A stretch of DNA of 64,000 nt, taken from contig CANMFQ010000013.1 of assembly GCA_947497145.1 (NCBI GenBank), forward strand, positions 1 to 64,000. Reading direction: 5' to 3'. The translations under genes and the position numbers were made by a program. Of the stretch, positions 49,901-59,743 are shown in pieces; position 1 is the first letter of the stretch, and each line of letters opens with the position of its first letter. The notes under the pieces were generated by a model that searched no databases, was not told the DNA's origin, and saw nothing but the letters and a program-made list of their open reading frames with translations. The stretch comes from an uncultured Flavobacteriaceae bacterium (lineage in GTDB: Bacteria; Bacteroidota; Bacteroidia; Flavobacteriales; Flavobacteriaceae).

Positions 49901-50185
49901 AGTAGTAGACCTTCTACCTATTTTATTGAAGATGGTAGCTTCTTTAGACTTAAAAATGTACAGTTAACCTATAATTTTGATCAAAAAGTACTAGAAAGCA
50001 TAGGCGGCATATCAAGAGCATCTATTTATGTACAAGGTCAAAATTTAGCTACCTTTACGAAATATTCTGGTTTAAATCCTGAGATTCAAACCTCAAGCGA
50101 CCAAACACCTACTCTTGGTTATGATGGCGGTTATTTACCTGTATCCCGAACGTTCCTGCTTGGATTGAACATAACTTTAAATTAA
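46985..50185 (+). CDS. SusC/RagA family TonB-linked outer membrane protein
   Basis: VSGTVSDETGPLPGANVIVKGTTNGTQTDFDGNYTI; LDEVIVTGYGTQAKKDLTGAVAVV; PLYVIDGVPT; DASAASIYGSRAANGVIIITTKKGK. Confidence 0.97.
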   Translation: MKTTLFKSFMLVGAFLCYGLVHAQTVSGTVSDETGPLPGANVIVKGTTNGTQTDFDGNYTINAASDATLVFSYIGYKATEVAINGQSTINVTLQEDASKLDEVIVTGYGTQAKKDLTGAVAVVDTEELLATPATTFAQQLQGRAAGVSIINDARPGGEATVRIRGFGTVGNNDPLYVIDGVPTQAQSNLNPNDIESLQILKDASAASIYGSRAANGVIIITTKKGKLGKPTITYDSYYGIQNAAENVEALNAEELGRYLYLADLYAGKEPSHGQYTFGPNGEVTIPDYVFPSRGAEGTPEVDPSLYALEEGNIYAITRSADTNWWKEVTRSAPIKSHNISASGATDKARYSFSLGYFSADYITKFSSYDRVSLRANTEFKALNDKLTIGENFTASFDNQKGDFNNDQEQNAVSAGYKHHPLLPIYDIAGNFAGSRGANLGNNFNPYANLKRNEDDRTYRLRLLGNVFADYALTPNLKIRTSFGVDARVQRERDLGRPQPEYVEGNFVNESTAREEYEYQWTWQNTLSYSKTFNEDHNFSAYVGVESIQQFEERFEASRQRFAFETTNILSYLDLGNATTASNRGYVEQDYSLWSQFGKINYDYKGKYLAQFILRNDSSSRFLSAKRSAVFPAFSLGWRISDESFMEDVDWINNLKLRYGWGQTGNQQIGDYNAFTTFRSDILTGGYPIDGSTSSPRIGFSTGAFGNPNAKWETTTSNNIGLDLVMLDSKITFNLDLWNRITRDMLFRTPVTYTAGQADEPRFNVGGLTNKGIDVSLGFRDQKGDFSYGISGNISAYKNNVDFLSDSPDTRFFGNSRRVPSLNVTQAGSPLSSFFGYKTVGIFQSQAEADAWPEYGDYNAPGKFKVADINNDGVINDDDRTIIGSPHPDFTYGLNLDLAYKNLSLNVFANGSQGNEIYNYVRYFADFNTFQGNRSKRALYDAWQPSNPTAPVSQWVAANPNATSPIPDADDAVSSRPSTYFIEDGSFFRLKNVQLTYNFDQKVLESIGGISRASIYVQGQNLATFTKYSGLNPEIQTSSDQTPTLGYDGGYLPVSRTFLLGLNITLN

Positions 50186-50204
50186 TTTTAAAAATTATTC
50201 ATAT

Positions 50205-51959
50205 ATGAAAACTAAAAATATAATTTTCACTGCCTGCATCGCTATCATGATGTTTATAACAGGCTGTACGGATGAATATTTAACACGAGAACCCGAAGGT
50301 AGTTTTAGTGTATCAGATGTAACAACTGCTGACGGTGTTGAAGGCTTATTATTAGGTGCCTACAATATGGTACCTGGTGGCGGCCTTACTGGGCAAACTT
50401 GGCACAACGACATACACAGTTGGGTATTTAATATCGCCTCTGATGATGCCTTAAAAGGCACTGACGCGGGTGACCAACCTGAACAATCATTCATTGAAGC
50501 CTATGATTTTCAATCATTTAACGTACATATTAGAAATAAATGGTGGGGTCTTTACAAGGGCGTTGCGGCTACAAACATTGTGCTTACTACTTTACCCAAT
50601 GTAGAAGACATCAATGATGCTCGTAGAGCACAAGTTATTGCTGAAGCGCGCTTTTTAAGAGGATTATTTCATTTTGAAGCGAGAAAAATGTGGAGAATGC
50701 CCACTTACGTGAGTGATGAAAACTTTGACCTTAATGATTTAGAAAGTACCAAAGTACCTAATGACCGTGAAATTTGGCCTTTGATAGAAGCTGATTTTGA
50801 AGCTGCGGCAGCTGTTTTACCAACAACCCAAAGTGAAGTAGGTAGACCAACCAGTTGGGCTGCTAAAGCATTTTTAGCAAAAGCAAAAATGTACCAAGGT
50901 TGGGATGCTGATGGTAATGCCAATACGGCAAAATTAAGTGAAGCTAAAGTTATCTTAGATGAAATTGTAAATGATGGTCCTTTCTCGCTCGTTCCTAAAT
51001 TTGAAGACAATTTCTTAGTTGCTACAAGAAACAATGCAGAATCAATCTTTGAAGTACAGTACGCTATTAGTCAATCGTCAGGTGATGCTTCAAATAGAGG
51101 GATTGGTTTAGCGCACCCTTATACAGATCCATGGGGTTGCTGTGGTTTCTACCAAGCATCACAAAACTTAGTGAATGCCTATAAAACTGAAGATGGTTTA
51201 CCATTATTAGATAATTTTGACGACGAAGATGTAAGTGCAGAAGTAGATGAAACCACCACCCTTTCAACCTATACAGGTACTTTAGACCCAAGATTAGATC
51301 ACACGGTAGGTCGCCCTGGTATTTTGTACAAAGGTTTCAAAATTTATCAAAATGATTTTGTACGTGACATTACCTATGCAGGGCCATTTTTCAGTATGAA
51401 ACATGTTGCAGAACCTGAAAATCATGGTCAAGGAGGCTGGCAAAACCTGTCTGCTAACAACTACAGAATTATGCGTTACGACATGATTTTGTTATGGCTT
51501 GCAGAAGCTGAAGTAGAAATAGGTAGTTTAGAACGTGCAAGAGAGCTCGTAAATATGATTCGCATGAGAGCCTCAAATCCTGATGATTTTGTTCCTAAAG
51601 CAATTCAAGGAGAAGAACGAAATGACTTTACGGTTGTTGAAGATGAACCCGCTGCAAATTATGAAATTGCTACCTATGATACAGCATGGACAGATAAAGA
51701 TGTTGCTAGAAAAGCAGTTCGTTTTGAAACGCGTTTAGAGTTTGCCTTAGAAGGTCATCGTTTCTTTGATTTACAACGATGGGGTATTGCCGCAGAAACA
51801 CTTAATGCCTATATCGCTAGTGAATCACAACATAGAAACTATTTGCAAGGAAAAACATTTACCGAAGGAAAACATGAATTTTTCCCTATTCCTATTGAAG
51901 CAATTGACAGATCAGCTGTTGAAGGACAACCAACGTTAACACAAGATCCAGCATACTAA
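50205..51959 (+). CDS. SusD/RagB family nutrient-binding outer membrane lipoprotein
   Basis: Lipoprotein signal FITGCTDEYL; AEARFLRGLFHFEARKMW; RFETRLEFALEGHRFFDLQRWG. Confidence 0.96.
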   Translation: MKTKNIIFTACIAIMMFITGCTDEYLTREPEGSFSVSDVTTADGVEGLLLGAYNMVPGGGLTGQTWHNDIHSWVFNIASDDALKGTDAGDQPEQSFIEAYDFQSFNVHIRNKWWGLYKGVAATNIVLTTLPNVEDINDARRAQVIAEARFLRGLFHFEARKMWRMPTYVSDENFDLNDLESTKVPNDREIWPLIEADFEAAAAVLPTTQSEVGRPTSWAAKAFLAKAKMYQGWDADGNANTAKLSEAKVILDEIVNDGPFSLVPKFEDNFLVATRNNAESIFEVQYAISQSSGDASNRGIGLAHPYTDPWGCCGFYQASQNLVNAYKTEDGLPLLDNFDDEDVSAEVDETTTLSTYTGTLDPRLDHTVGRPGILYKGFKIYQNDFVRDITYAGPFFSMKHVAEPENHGQGGWQNLSANNYRIMRYDMILLWLAEAEVEIGSLERARELVNMIRMRASNPDDFVPKAIQGEERNDFTVVEDEPAANYEIATYDTAWTDKDVARKAVRFETRLEFALEGHRFFDLQRWGIAAETLNAYIASESQHRNYLQGKTFTEGKHEFFPIPIEAIDRSAVEGQPTLTQDPAY

Positions 51960-51997
51960 GCAATATCAAATATAGCTTGTACAAGCTAAAATAAACG

Positions 51998-52037
51998 AAA
52001 AAGACCATGGGTAATTTTTTACCAATCATGGTCTTTT
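51998..52037 (+). terminator. Terminator after susD
   Basis: AAAAGACCATG ... CATGGTCTTTT. Confidence 0.8.
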
Positions 52038-52115
52038 TTGTATTTTTAAACCTTCTTTATTACTACAATAAAGATTCCTTTTTTCAATTCGATTTTCTTA
52101 AGAAACATTCCTGCA

Positions 52116-55100
52116 ATGACCAAGAATTTACTTTTCGTATTTTTAACTGCACTTTTTTTTTCAGCATGCAATAGCGATGAAAAAAAACTATTCAAATTGC
52201 TTCCCTCAACCCATACCGGTATTGATTTCAACAATACAATTGTTGAAGTTGATAGCTCAAATATTTTAAACAACGAATATATTTTTAATGGTGGTGGCGT
52301 AGCCATAGGTGATTTTAACAACGATGAGAAGCCCGATATTTTCTTTACAGGAAACCAAGTATCTAATAAACTATATCTCAATGAAGGAAATTTCAAATTT
52401 CAAGATGTTTCTTCAATAGCAGGTATTGAAGCAATTGACAAATGGAGCACCGGTGTAGCTTTGGCTGATATTAATGCAGACGGCTGGCTTGATATCTATG
52501 TATGTGCAGCCATGTTACCTTCTGAAGAACAACGATCAAATATGCTTTTTGTACATCAAGGTTTAGACGAAAAGGGACATCCAAAATTCAAAGAAATGGC
52601 TAAAGTTTACGGTATCGCAGAAAGCCGTAATAGTATGGGAGCTACATTTTTTGATTATGACAAAGACGGCCTCTTAGATCTATATGTATTAAACAATGAG
52701 CAGGTACACACCTTACCCACCAATTACAGACCTAAAATTACTGACGGAAGTGCTATAAGCAATGATCGATTATACCACAATAATGGGGATGGCACTTTTA
52801 CTGATGTAACCCTAGCTGCTGGTATTACAATTGAAGGTTTTGGGTTGAGCATTGCCGTAGCGGATATTAATTATGACGGATGGCCTGATCTACATATAAG
52901 TAATGATTACCTCACTAATGACCTGCTATACATTAACAATCAAGACGGTACTTTTTCAAACAAAATAAAAGATAATATAAAGCATCAAAGCAAATTTTCA
53001 ATGGGTTCTGATATTGCCGATTATAACAATGATGGGTATGTAGACATCATCACTTTAGATATGTTGGCAGAAACTAATTATCGAATGAAAACCACTATAG
53101 GTAATAATAATTATATCAATTACATCTTTAATAAACGGTGGAATTACGAATACCAATACACCAGAAACATGTTACACATGGGCAATGGACCTGATCTTCC
53201 CTTTAGCGAAATTGGGCTTATGGCAGGAGTAAGTAAAACTGACTGGAGTTGGTCTCCCTTATTTGTAGATATGGACAATGACGGCTACCGTGACTTATTG
53301 ATTACCAATGGTTTTCCACGTGATATTACCGACAAAGATTTTGGTGATTACAATTTAACCGTAAGTCAATTTCTTAGTCCTATTAAAATTTTAGATTCCA
53401 TTCCTATTGTAAAAATTCCTAATTATGCTTTTAAAAATAATAAAGATGGAATTTTTACAGACACCAGCACACTTTGGGGTATCGATATTCCTTCTTTCTC
53501 TAATGGGGCAGCTTTCGCTGACCTAGATCTTGATGGTGATATGGATTATATTGTAAACAACATTAATGAAGAAGCGTTTGTCTTTGAGAATACGCTCAGC
53601 GCCAAAAATGAAGCTACAAACCAATTTTTAAAAATTAAATTACAAGGACCAAAATCAAATCCGCTAGGAATAGGAACAAAATTAACTATCAGATTTAATG
53701 ACAATACTTTTCAATACTTAGAACATTACCTAACCAGAGGCTATATGTCTTCTATAGAACCAACCGTTCATTTTGGCTTAGGAGATCATCAAGAAATTGC
53801 TGCTGTAGAAGTACTATGGCCCGATGGTAAGTATCAGAAAATTTCGAAAACAGCAAGCAATCAAATCCTCAAAATAAACTATACTAATGCAGAAGTAATT
53901 CAACTATCTGCCTTATCATTTCCATTAATACCCAAAACCAATAAACCCCTATTCAACGAAGTTTCAAAAGAAAAAGGAATTGATTACACTCATAAAGAAC
54001 GTGATTTTATAGATTACAACATACAACGTGTATTACCTCATAAACTGACTCAAAATGGTCCATGTATTGCTACTGGAGATGTAAATAAAGATGGCTTAGA
54101 AGATTTTATTATAGGAAGTTCAAGCACCTATTCTCCTCAGTTATTTTTACAACAAGTAGACGGATCTTTCGTTCAAAAACCATTATTTACAGAAAAAAAT
54201 GACAAGCTATATGAAGAAGAAAGTATGGTTTTATTCGATTTAGAAAATGATGGTGATTTGGACCTTTACCTAGTTTCAGGAAGTAATGAATTTGAAAAGG
54301 ATAGTGAAAACTACACGGATAGATTATTGATTAATGACGGAACAGGTGTATTTACTTCTGGTATAGGAAAAATGCCTAAAATTAATGCAAGCGGTGCAGT
54401 TGTAAAAGCTCAAGACTTTGATCAAGATGGCTTTACTGATCTTTTCATAGGCGGAAGAACGCCTGTAGCACAATTTCCGAAGCCCGAAAAAAGCTACTTA
54501 TTAAAAAATATAAATGGCGTATTAACAGATGTAACTCAAAAATATGCTTCTCAATTATCTCAAATAGGGATGATAACAGATGCCACTTGGGCAGATGTAG
54601 ATGCTGACAATTTAGTTGATCTTATTGTTGTTGGCGAACTTATGCCGATAACCATCTTTAAAAACAATAAAACTTCCTTTACAAAACTTGAACAAAATGG
54701 CTTAGAAACCATTTTTGGTTGGTGGGAAAGCATTGCATCGGGCGATTTTGACAATGATGGCGATATAGATTTTGTTGTGGGAAACCTTGGAGCAAATAAT
54801 TTTTTACAGCCTTCGGAAGACAAACCTGTAACTATACTCGCCAAAGATTTTGACAACAATGGTAGCGTTGACCCTGTAATGTTCGCTTACCTAAAAAAAG
54901 ATCGTAATAGTTACGCCTCTTTTCCTGTAAATTTTTGGGGAGACCTATCTGCTCAAAGTCCATTATTTAGGTCAAAGTTTAAACTATTTAAAGAATATGC
55001 TAAAACTACCCAAAAAGACCTTTTTACAACTCAAGAATTAGAAGGCTCTAAAAAACTAATTGGCAACTATGATAAAACCAGTTATGTTGAAAATTTAGGT

Positions 55101-55466
55101 GATGGTAATTTTAAAGCCCATGCACTACCAATGGCTGTACAATTAGCCCCTATCAATGCCCTATTGCCAATAGACTATAATGCCGATGGAAATTTGGATG
55201 TATTATTAATCGGCAATGATTATGGCAATGAAACCTTCATTGGCAGATATGATGCTTTCAACGGAGGGCTTTTAAAAGGTGATGGTAGTGGAAATTTTGA
55301 ACCTATTGAATTAGCAAAAACAGGTTTTAAAGCTCCTTATGACGCTAAGGCTATGGCTAAAATTACAGGCAATGACGGACAACCTTTATACATTGTTACT
55401 CAAAACAAAAACAAATTATTACTGTTTTCTCAATCAGATTCCACTCCTAGTCCGCTAAACAGATGA
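52116..55466 (+). CDS. VCBS/FG-GAP repeat protein with ASPIC/UnbV domain (CRTAC1-like)
   Basis: Repeated AIGDFNNDEKPDIFFTG / DYDKDGLLDLYV blades; ASPIC_UnbV-like GIGTKLTIRF...YMSSIEPTVHFGLGDHQEIAAVEVLWPDGK; lipoprotein signal. Confidence 0.9.
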   Translation: MTKNLLFVFLTALFFSACNSDEKKLFKLLPSTHTGIDFNNTIVEVDSSNILNNEYIFNGGGVAIGDFNNDEKPDIFFTGNQVSNKLYLNEGNFKFQDVSSIAGIEAIDKWSTGVALADINADGWLDIYVCAAMLPSEEQRSNMLFVHQGLDEKGHPKFKEMAKVYGIAESRNSMGATFFDYDKDGLLDLYVLNNEQVHTLPTNYRPKITDGSAISNDRLYHNNGDGTFTDVTLAAGITIEGFGLSIAVADINYDGWPDLHISNDYLTNDLLYINNQDGTFSNKIKDNIKHQSKFSMGSDIADYNNDGYVDIITLDMLAETNYRMKTTIGNNNYINYIFNKRWNYEYQYTRNMLHMGNGPDLPFSEIGLMAGVSKTDWSWSPLFVDMDNDGYRDLLITNGFPRDITDKDFGDYNLTVSQFLSPIKILDSIPIVKIPNYAFKNNKDGIFTDTSTLWGIDIPSFSNGAAFADLDLDGDMDYIVNNINEEAFVFENTLSAKNEATNQFLKIKLQGPKSNPLGIGTKLTIRFNDNTFQYLEHYLTRGYMSSIEPTVHFGLGDHQEIAAVEVLWPDGKYQKISKTASNQILKINYTNAEVIQLSALSFPLIPKTNKPLFNEVSKEKGIDYTHKERDFIDYNIQRVLPHKLTQNGPCIATGDVNKDGLEDFIIGSSSTYSPQLFLQQVDGSFVQKPLFTEKNDKLYEEESMVLFDLENDGDLDLYLVSGSNEFEKDSENYTDRLLINDGTGVFTSGIGKMPKINASGAVVKAQDFDQDGFTDLFIGGRTPVAQFPKPEKSYLLKNINGVLTDVTQKYASQLSQIGMITDATWADVDADNLVDLIVVGELMPITIFKNNKTSFTKLEQNGLETIFGWWESIASGDFDNDGDIDFVVGNLGANNFLQPSEDKPVTILAKDFDNNGSVDPVMFAYLKKDRNSYASFPVNFWGDLSAQSPLFRSKFKLFKEYAKTTQKDLFTTQELEGSKKLIGNYDKTSYVENLGDGNFKAHALPMAVQLAPINALLPIDYNADGNLDVLLIGNDYGNETFIGRYDAFNGGLLKGDGSGNFEPIELAKTGFKAPYDAKAMAKITGNDGQPLYIVTQNKNKLLLFSQSDSTPSPLNR

Positions 55467-55791
55467 TAAAACTTAATGTAACAGCATATAAAATAGCTAT
55501 TTAGTTTGCATAAAACAGTAAAGCTAAATTCATGTTGAATCTATTCCTTTTAGGTCTTAAAATTTCCTAAAATACATTTAGCAATTGTATTATGAACCAG
55601 TTTGTTTTTTCATATGATGAAATCACCTTTTTTATTATAATTCGCACAAACATTCTAACAATTAAAAACAATCAGTCCGCAGCTATCAATATCCTTTACT
55701 CAAACAACATATTTTAAACAAAGACAACAAGAATTCTACTTGAAATGCGAAACAACTACTAACTTTTTCTTAATTTCGCAATCTCAAAATT

Positions 55792-55875
55792 GCGCACGTG
55801 GCGGAATTGGTAGACGCGCCAGCTTGAGGGGCTGGTGACCATTAGGTCGTGGAAGTTCGAGTCTTCTCGTGCGCA
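55792..55875 (+). tRNA. tRNA-Leu (GAG)
   Basis: GCGCACG acceptor pairs with CGTGCGC; anticodon arm CCAGC-TTGAGGG-GCTGG; variable arm; GTTCGAGTC T-arm; CCA not encoded. Confidence 0.95.
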
Positions 55876-55882
55876 CAAACAC

Positions 55883-55916
55883 AAAACCCTGAGAATTGTA
55901 TGATTTTCAGGGTTTT
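55883..55916 (+). terminator. Terminator after tRNA-Leu
   Basis: AAAACCCTGA ... TCAGGGTTTT. Confidence 0.8.
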
Positions 55917-56064
55917 TGTATTTTCTATCAAAATTTAATCCTTCAACCTTGCCGTTGAAGAACAGCGCTATTCTCTTTGATTTTATATTTTTAATATCAT
56001 ATTCTGTAAAATTTTAAAACAACTATGAGGTAATTTAAATTTGTTTAACTATTTTTACAAAACT

Positions 56065-56964
56065 ATGAACAATGTAAAAAAAAACTTCAGTATTCGAGAC
56101 TTAGAAAATTTGTCTGGCATTAAAGCACATACAATTCGTATATGGGAAAAACGCTATAATTTACTTTCACCAGAAAGAACTTCTACGAATATAAGAACCT
56201 ATAGTATAAGTAGTCTTCAAAAGCTATTAAACATCACCTTACTGTACAACAACAACTACAAAATATCTAAAATTGCGAAAATTCCTGAAGTTGATATACC
56301 TCTTTTAGTTAAAGAAATTGTTTCTAAAAATAGCACCAAACATCAAGCTATAAATGCGCTAAAATTAGCGATGATTAATTTTGACCAAAGCCTCTTTAAT
56401 AATACGTATACCAATATTACAGCAGAAACCTCTTTTAGGGAGGTTTTTAAAGATATATTCATTCCTTTTTTAAACGAATTGGGTTTTCTTTGGCAAACTG
56501 ATTCCATTAGTCCAGCGCACGAGCATTTTATTACAGGATTAATTAAGCAAAAAATAATCGTTAACACAGAGCTATTACAGCACCAACAGGCAGTAAAAAA
56601 TGATAAAATATTTGTTCCTTTTTTACCTGAAAATGAAATCCATGAAATTGGATTACTGTATTTAAATTATGAGATTGTACTCAGAGGCTACAAATCAATT
56701 TATTTAGGACAAACCATTCCAATTGATACGCTAGAAGATGTTATGAAATATTTTGACAACATCTGCTTTGTTTCCTATTTTACCGTAGCTCCCTCCAAAG
56801 AAAAAATTGAAAAATTCATGGCTGATTTTAATAGTTTAGCAAAAATTCACACAAACATTGAGTTGTGGGTACTAGGTCGTCAAACGAAACATTTAGAAAC
56901 ATCAATATTGCCAAATTTTGTACGAACGTTCACCTCAATTGATCAAGTTGTTCAAGAGCTATAA
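56065..56964 (+). CDS. MerR-family regulator with cobalamin-binding-like domain (CarH/LitR-like)
   Basis: FSIRDLENLSGIKAHTIRIWEKRYNLLSPERT HTH; W-x9-EH (WQTDSISPAHEH) and ExHxxG (EIHEIG) motifs; adjacent to crt genes. Start placed at MNNVKKN. Confidence 0.85.
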   Translation: MNNVKKNFSIRDLENLSGIKAHTIRIWEKRYNLLSPERTSTNIRTYSISSLQKLLNITLLYNNNYKISKIAKIPEVDIPLLVKEIVSKNSTKHQAINALKLAMINFDQSLFNNTYTNITAETSFREVFKDIFIPFLNELGFLWQTDSISPAHEHFITGLIKQKIIVNTELLQHQQAVKNDKIFVPFLPENEIHEIGLLYLNYEIVLRGYKSIYLGQTIPIDTLEDVMKYFDNICFVSYFTVAPSKEKIEKFMADFNSLAKIHTNIELWVLGRQTKHLETSILPNFVRTFTSIDQVVQEL

Positions 56965-56984
56965 GCGAAGTTATACATAAAACT

Positions 56985-58445
56985 ATGTCAAAGAAGGTTA
57001 TTATAATAGGATCAGGGTTTTCGTCGCTATCAGCATCATGCCACTTAGCAAAAGCTGGGTTTGACGTTAGCGTTTACGAAAAAAACAACACCGTTGGAGG
57101 TCGAGCACGCCAGCTAGTTAAAGATGGCTTCACATTCGACATTGGTCCAAGCTGGTATTGGATGCCAGATATTTTCGAAAAGTTTTTTAATGATTTTGAA
57201 AAAAAAACAACCGACTTTTATCAACTTGACAAATTAGACCCTGCGTACAAAATTTTCTTTTCTGACGATACCATTACAATTGGTGATTGCATGGATAAAA
57301 TATGTACAGAGTTTGAGCGTATCGAGCCAGGTAGCGCTGTACATCTCAGAAAATTTATTTTAAAAGCACAAGAAAACTACCGCATCGCTATTGACAAAGT
57401 GGTTTTACGTCCTGGTCTTAGCCCACTTGAATTAGTCACACCTGAAACCATAGCAAAAGTTGATCAGTTTTTCAAAACTATTAGTAGTGAAGTACGACGT
57501 AATTTTAAAAACAAAAAGCTCATTTCAGCCCTAGAATTCCCTGTTTTATTTCTGGGTGCAAAACCCAACAACACCCCAGCATTTTACAGTTTTATGAATT
57601 TTGCTGATTTTGGTTTAGGCACCTGGCATCCAAAAGGAGGTATGTATGAAATTGTTAAGGCTATGGTTTCCTTAGCAAAAACATTAGGAGTGAAATTTCA
57701 TACCAATACGCCTGTAAAAAAAATAAGGGTAGAAAATGGCAAAGCCGTTGGTATTATCGCCAATAAAACTGCTATTGATTGTGACATTGTTGTTAGTGGT
57801 GCTGATTATCATCATTCTGAAACCCTATTAGACTCAAAATACCGGCAATATTCAGAAGCCTACTGGTCTAAAAAAACCTTTGCCCCTTCTTCATTACTTT
57901 TTTATATCGGCTTCGATAAAAAATTAAAAAATATTGAACATCACAATTTGTTTTTTGACACAGACTTTGAGCAACATGCAAAAGAAATTTATGACAGTCC
58001 GCAATGGCCAACAAACCCCTTGTTTTACGCAAATTTCCCATCAGTAACTGATGCTAGCATGGCGCCTAGTGGCTGTGAAACTGGTTTTTTTTTAGTGCCC
58101 ATAGCACCTGGTTTAGAGGATACCCCTACACTAAGAGATACATATTTTAAGCTTATTATGGCACGATTTAAAGCTAGAACAGGCCAAGAAATTGAAAATA
58201 ACATTATCTTCAAAGAGTCTTTCTGTGTAAATGATTTCATTGAGCAGTACAACTCGTATAAAGGCAACGCGTATGGTATGGCGAATACACTTATGCAAAC
58301 TGCTTTTTTACGACCTAAATTGAAAAGCAAAAAGGTAGAAAATCTGTTTTTCACAGGACAACTTACGGTACCAGGACCAGGAGTTCCTCCTGCATTGATA
58401 TCAGGAAAATTAGTAGCATCATTAATCAATAAGAACAATAGCTAA
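56985..58445 (+). CDS. crtI: Phytoene desaturase
   Basis: VIIIGSGFSSLSASCHLAKAGFDVSVYEKNNTVGGRARQ; DIGPSWYWMPD; C-terminal FFTGQLTVPGPGVPPALISGK. Confidence 0.95.
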   Translation: MSKKVIIIGSGFSSLSASCHLAKAGFDVSVYEKNNTVGGRARQLVKDGFTFDIGPSWYWMPDIFEKFFNDFEKKTTDFYQLDKLDPAYKIFFSDDTITIGDCMDKICTEFERIEPGSAVHLRKFILKAQENYRIAIDKVVLRPGLSPLELVTPETIAKVDQFFKTISSEVRRNFKNKKLISALEFPVLFLGAKPNNTPAFYSFMNFADFGLGTWHPKGGMYEIVKAMVSLAKTLGVKFHTNTPVKKIRVENGKAVGIIANKTAIDCDIVVSGADYHHSETLLDSKYRQYSEAYWSKKTFAPSSLLFYIGFDKKLKNIEHHNLFFDTDFEQHAKEIYDSPQWPTNPLFYANFPSVTDASMAPSGCETGFFLVPIAPGLEDTPTLRDTYFKLIMARFKARTGQEIENNIIFKESFCVNDFIEQYNSYKGNAYGMANTLMQTAFLRPKLKSKKVENLFFTGQLTVPGPGVPPALISGKLVASLINKNNS

Positions 58446-58449
58446 ACTT

Positions 58450-59289
58450 ATGAAAAGTATTTTTGACAAGGTATCTTATGATTGTAGTAAGATTACCACC
58501 GAATCATACAGCACCTCATTTGCTTTGGCTACCAAAATGTTGTCATCATCAATACGTGCTGACATTTACAATATCTATGGCTTTGTTCGTTTTGCAGATG
58601 AAATCGTTGATTCTTTTCATGCTTATAACAAAACTAATTTATTTAATAAATTTGAAGCAGATTTAAAAATTGCTATTGTTGAAAAGATCAGTTTAAATCC
58701 AATTTTAAACGCTTTTCAGCATACTTTTCACACCTACGATATTCCATTTGATTTGGTTGAATCGTTTATGAAAAGTATGCGTATGGATCTTACAAAAACA
58801 GCTTACAAAACCGAGGAGGAATATAAAGAGTACATTTATGGCTCTGCTGATGTGGTTGGCTTAATGTGCCTAAAAGTTTTTGTAAAAGGTGATGACGTTA
58901 AATTTAATCAGTTGAAAGAACCTGCCATGGCATTGGGTTCTGCCTTTCAAAAAGTCAACTTTTTAAGAGATTTAAAAGCTGATTTTGAAGATTTAAATAG
59001 GGCGTATTTTCCCCATGCTGATTTGACAGAATTAGACGAAACATCGAAAAAACTAATAATTGACGAAATAAAAAATGATTTTCAATTGGGAAAAAAAGGA
59101 ATTTTAAAACTTCCTGAAGAGGCGAAATTTGGGGTTTACACTGCCTATAAATATTATTACAAACTATTACAAAAACTAGAAAAAACCCCTTCGCTAGAAA
59201 TTAAAAATACTAGAATAAGAGTGCCTAATTATCAAAAATTTGGGCTTTTGGCAAAATCATATTTTAATTACAAATTACACCTAGTTTAA
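58450..59289 (+). CDS. crtB: Phytoene synthase
   Basis: YSTSFALATKML; IYGFVRFADEIVDSF; GSADVVGLMCLKVF; LGSAFQKVNFLRDLKADFEDLNRAYFP. Confidence 0.95.
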   Translation: MKSIFDKVSYDCSKITTESYSTSFALATKMLSSSIRADIYNIYGFVRFADEIVDSFHAYNKTNLFNKFEADLKIAIVEKISLNPILNAFQHTFHTYDIPFDLVESFMKSMRMDLTKTAYKTEEEYKEYIYGSADVVGLMCLKVFVKGDDVKFNQLKEPAMALGSAFQKVNFLRDLKADFEDLNRAYFPHADLTELDETSKKLIIDEIKNDFQLGKKGILKLPEEAKFGVYTAYKYYYKLLQKLEKTPSLEIKNTRIRVPNYQKFGLLAKSYFNYKLHLV

Positions 59290-59290
59290 A

Positions 59291-59743
59291 ATGAAAATAT
59301 TTATCTGGACACTTATATTTAGCGGTACTTTTATATTCATGGAATTCATGGCGTGGTTTACGCACAAGTACATTATGCATGGCCTTTTATGGAGTTTACA
59401 CAAAGACCATCACCACAAAGATCATGATTCTTGGTTTGAACGTAATGACGCTTTTTTCATTTTTTATGCCATTGTAAGCATGTCACTTTTTTATGCTGGT
59501 GCTAATGGCTGGTGGTACGGATGGGCCATAGGCTTTGGTATATTGGCTTATGGTATTGCGTATTTCTTGGTACATGATATTTTCATTCACCGACGTTTTA
59601 AATTATTTAGAAATACAAAAAACTGGTATGCCTTAGGCATACGACGTGCGCACAAAATGCATCACAAACATTTAGGCAAAGATGATGGAGAATGTTTTGG
59701 TATGTTATTCGTTCCTTTTAAATACTTTAAAAAAGATAAATAG
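59291..59743 (+). CDS. crtZ: Beta-carotene hydroxylase (fatty acid hydroxylase superfamily)
   Basis: His-box pattern HKYIMHG, HKDHHHKDHDSWFERND, HRRF, RRAHKMHHKHLGKDDGECFGMLF. Confidence 0.93.
   Translation: MKIFIWTLIFSGTFIFMEFMAWFTHKYIMHGLLWSLHKDHHHKDHDSWFERNDAFFIFYAIVSMSLFYAGANGWWYGWAIGFGILAYGIAYFLVHDIFIHRRFKLFRNTKNWYALGIRRAHKMHHKHLGKDDGECFGMLFVPFKYFKKDK

Noticed and set aside
43609-55466. Classical polysaccharide utilisation locus
   Set aside because: SusCD and one sulfatase are present, but no glycoside hydrolase, polysaccharide lyase or PUL regulator; substrate unassigned.
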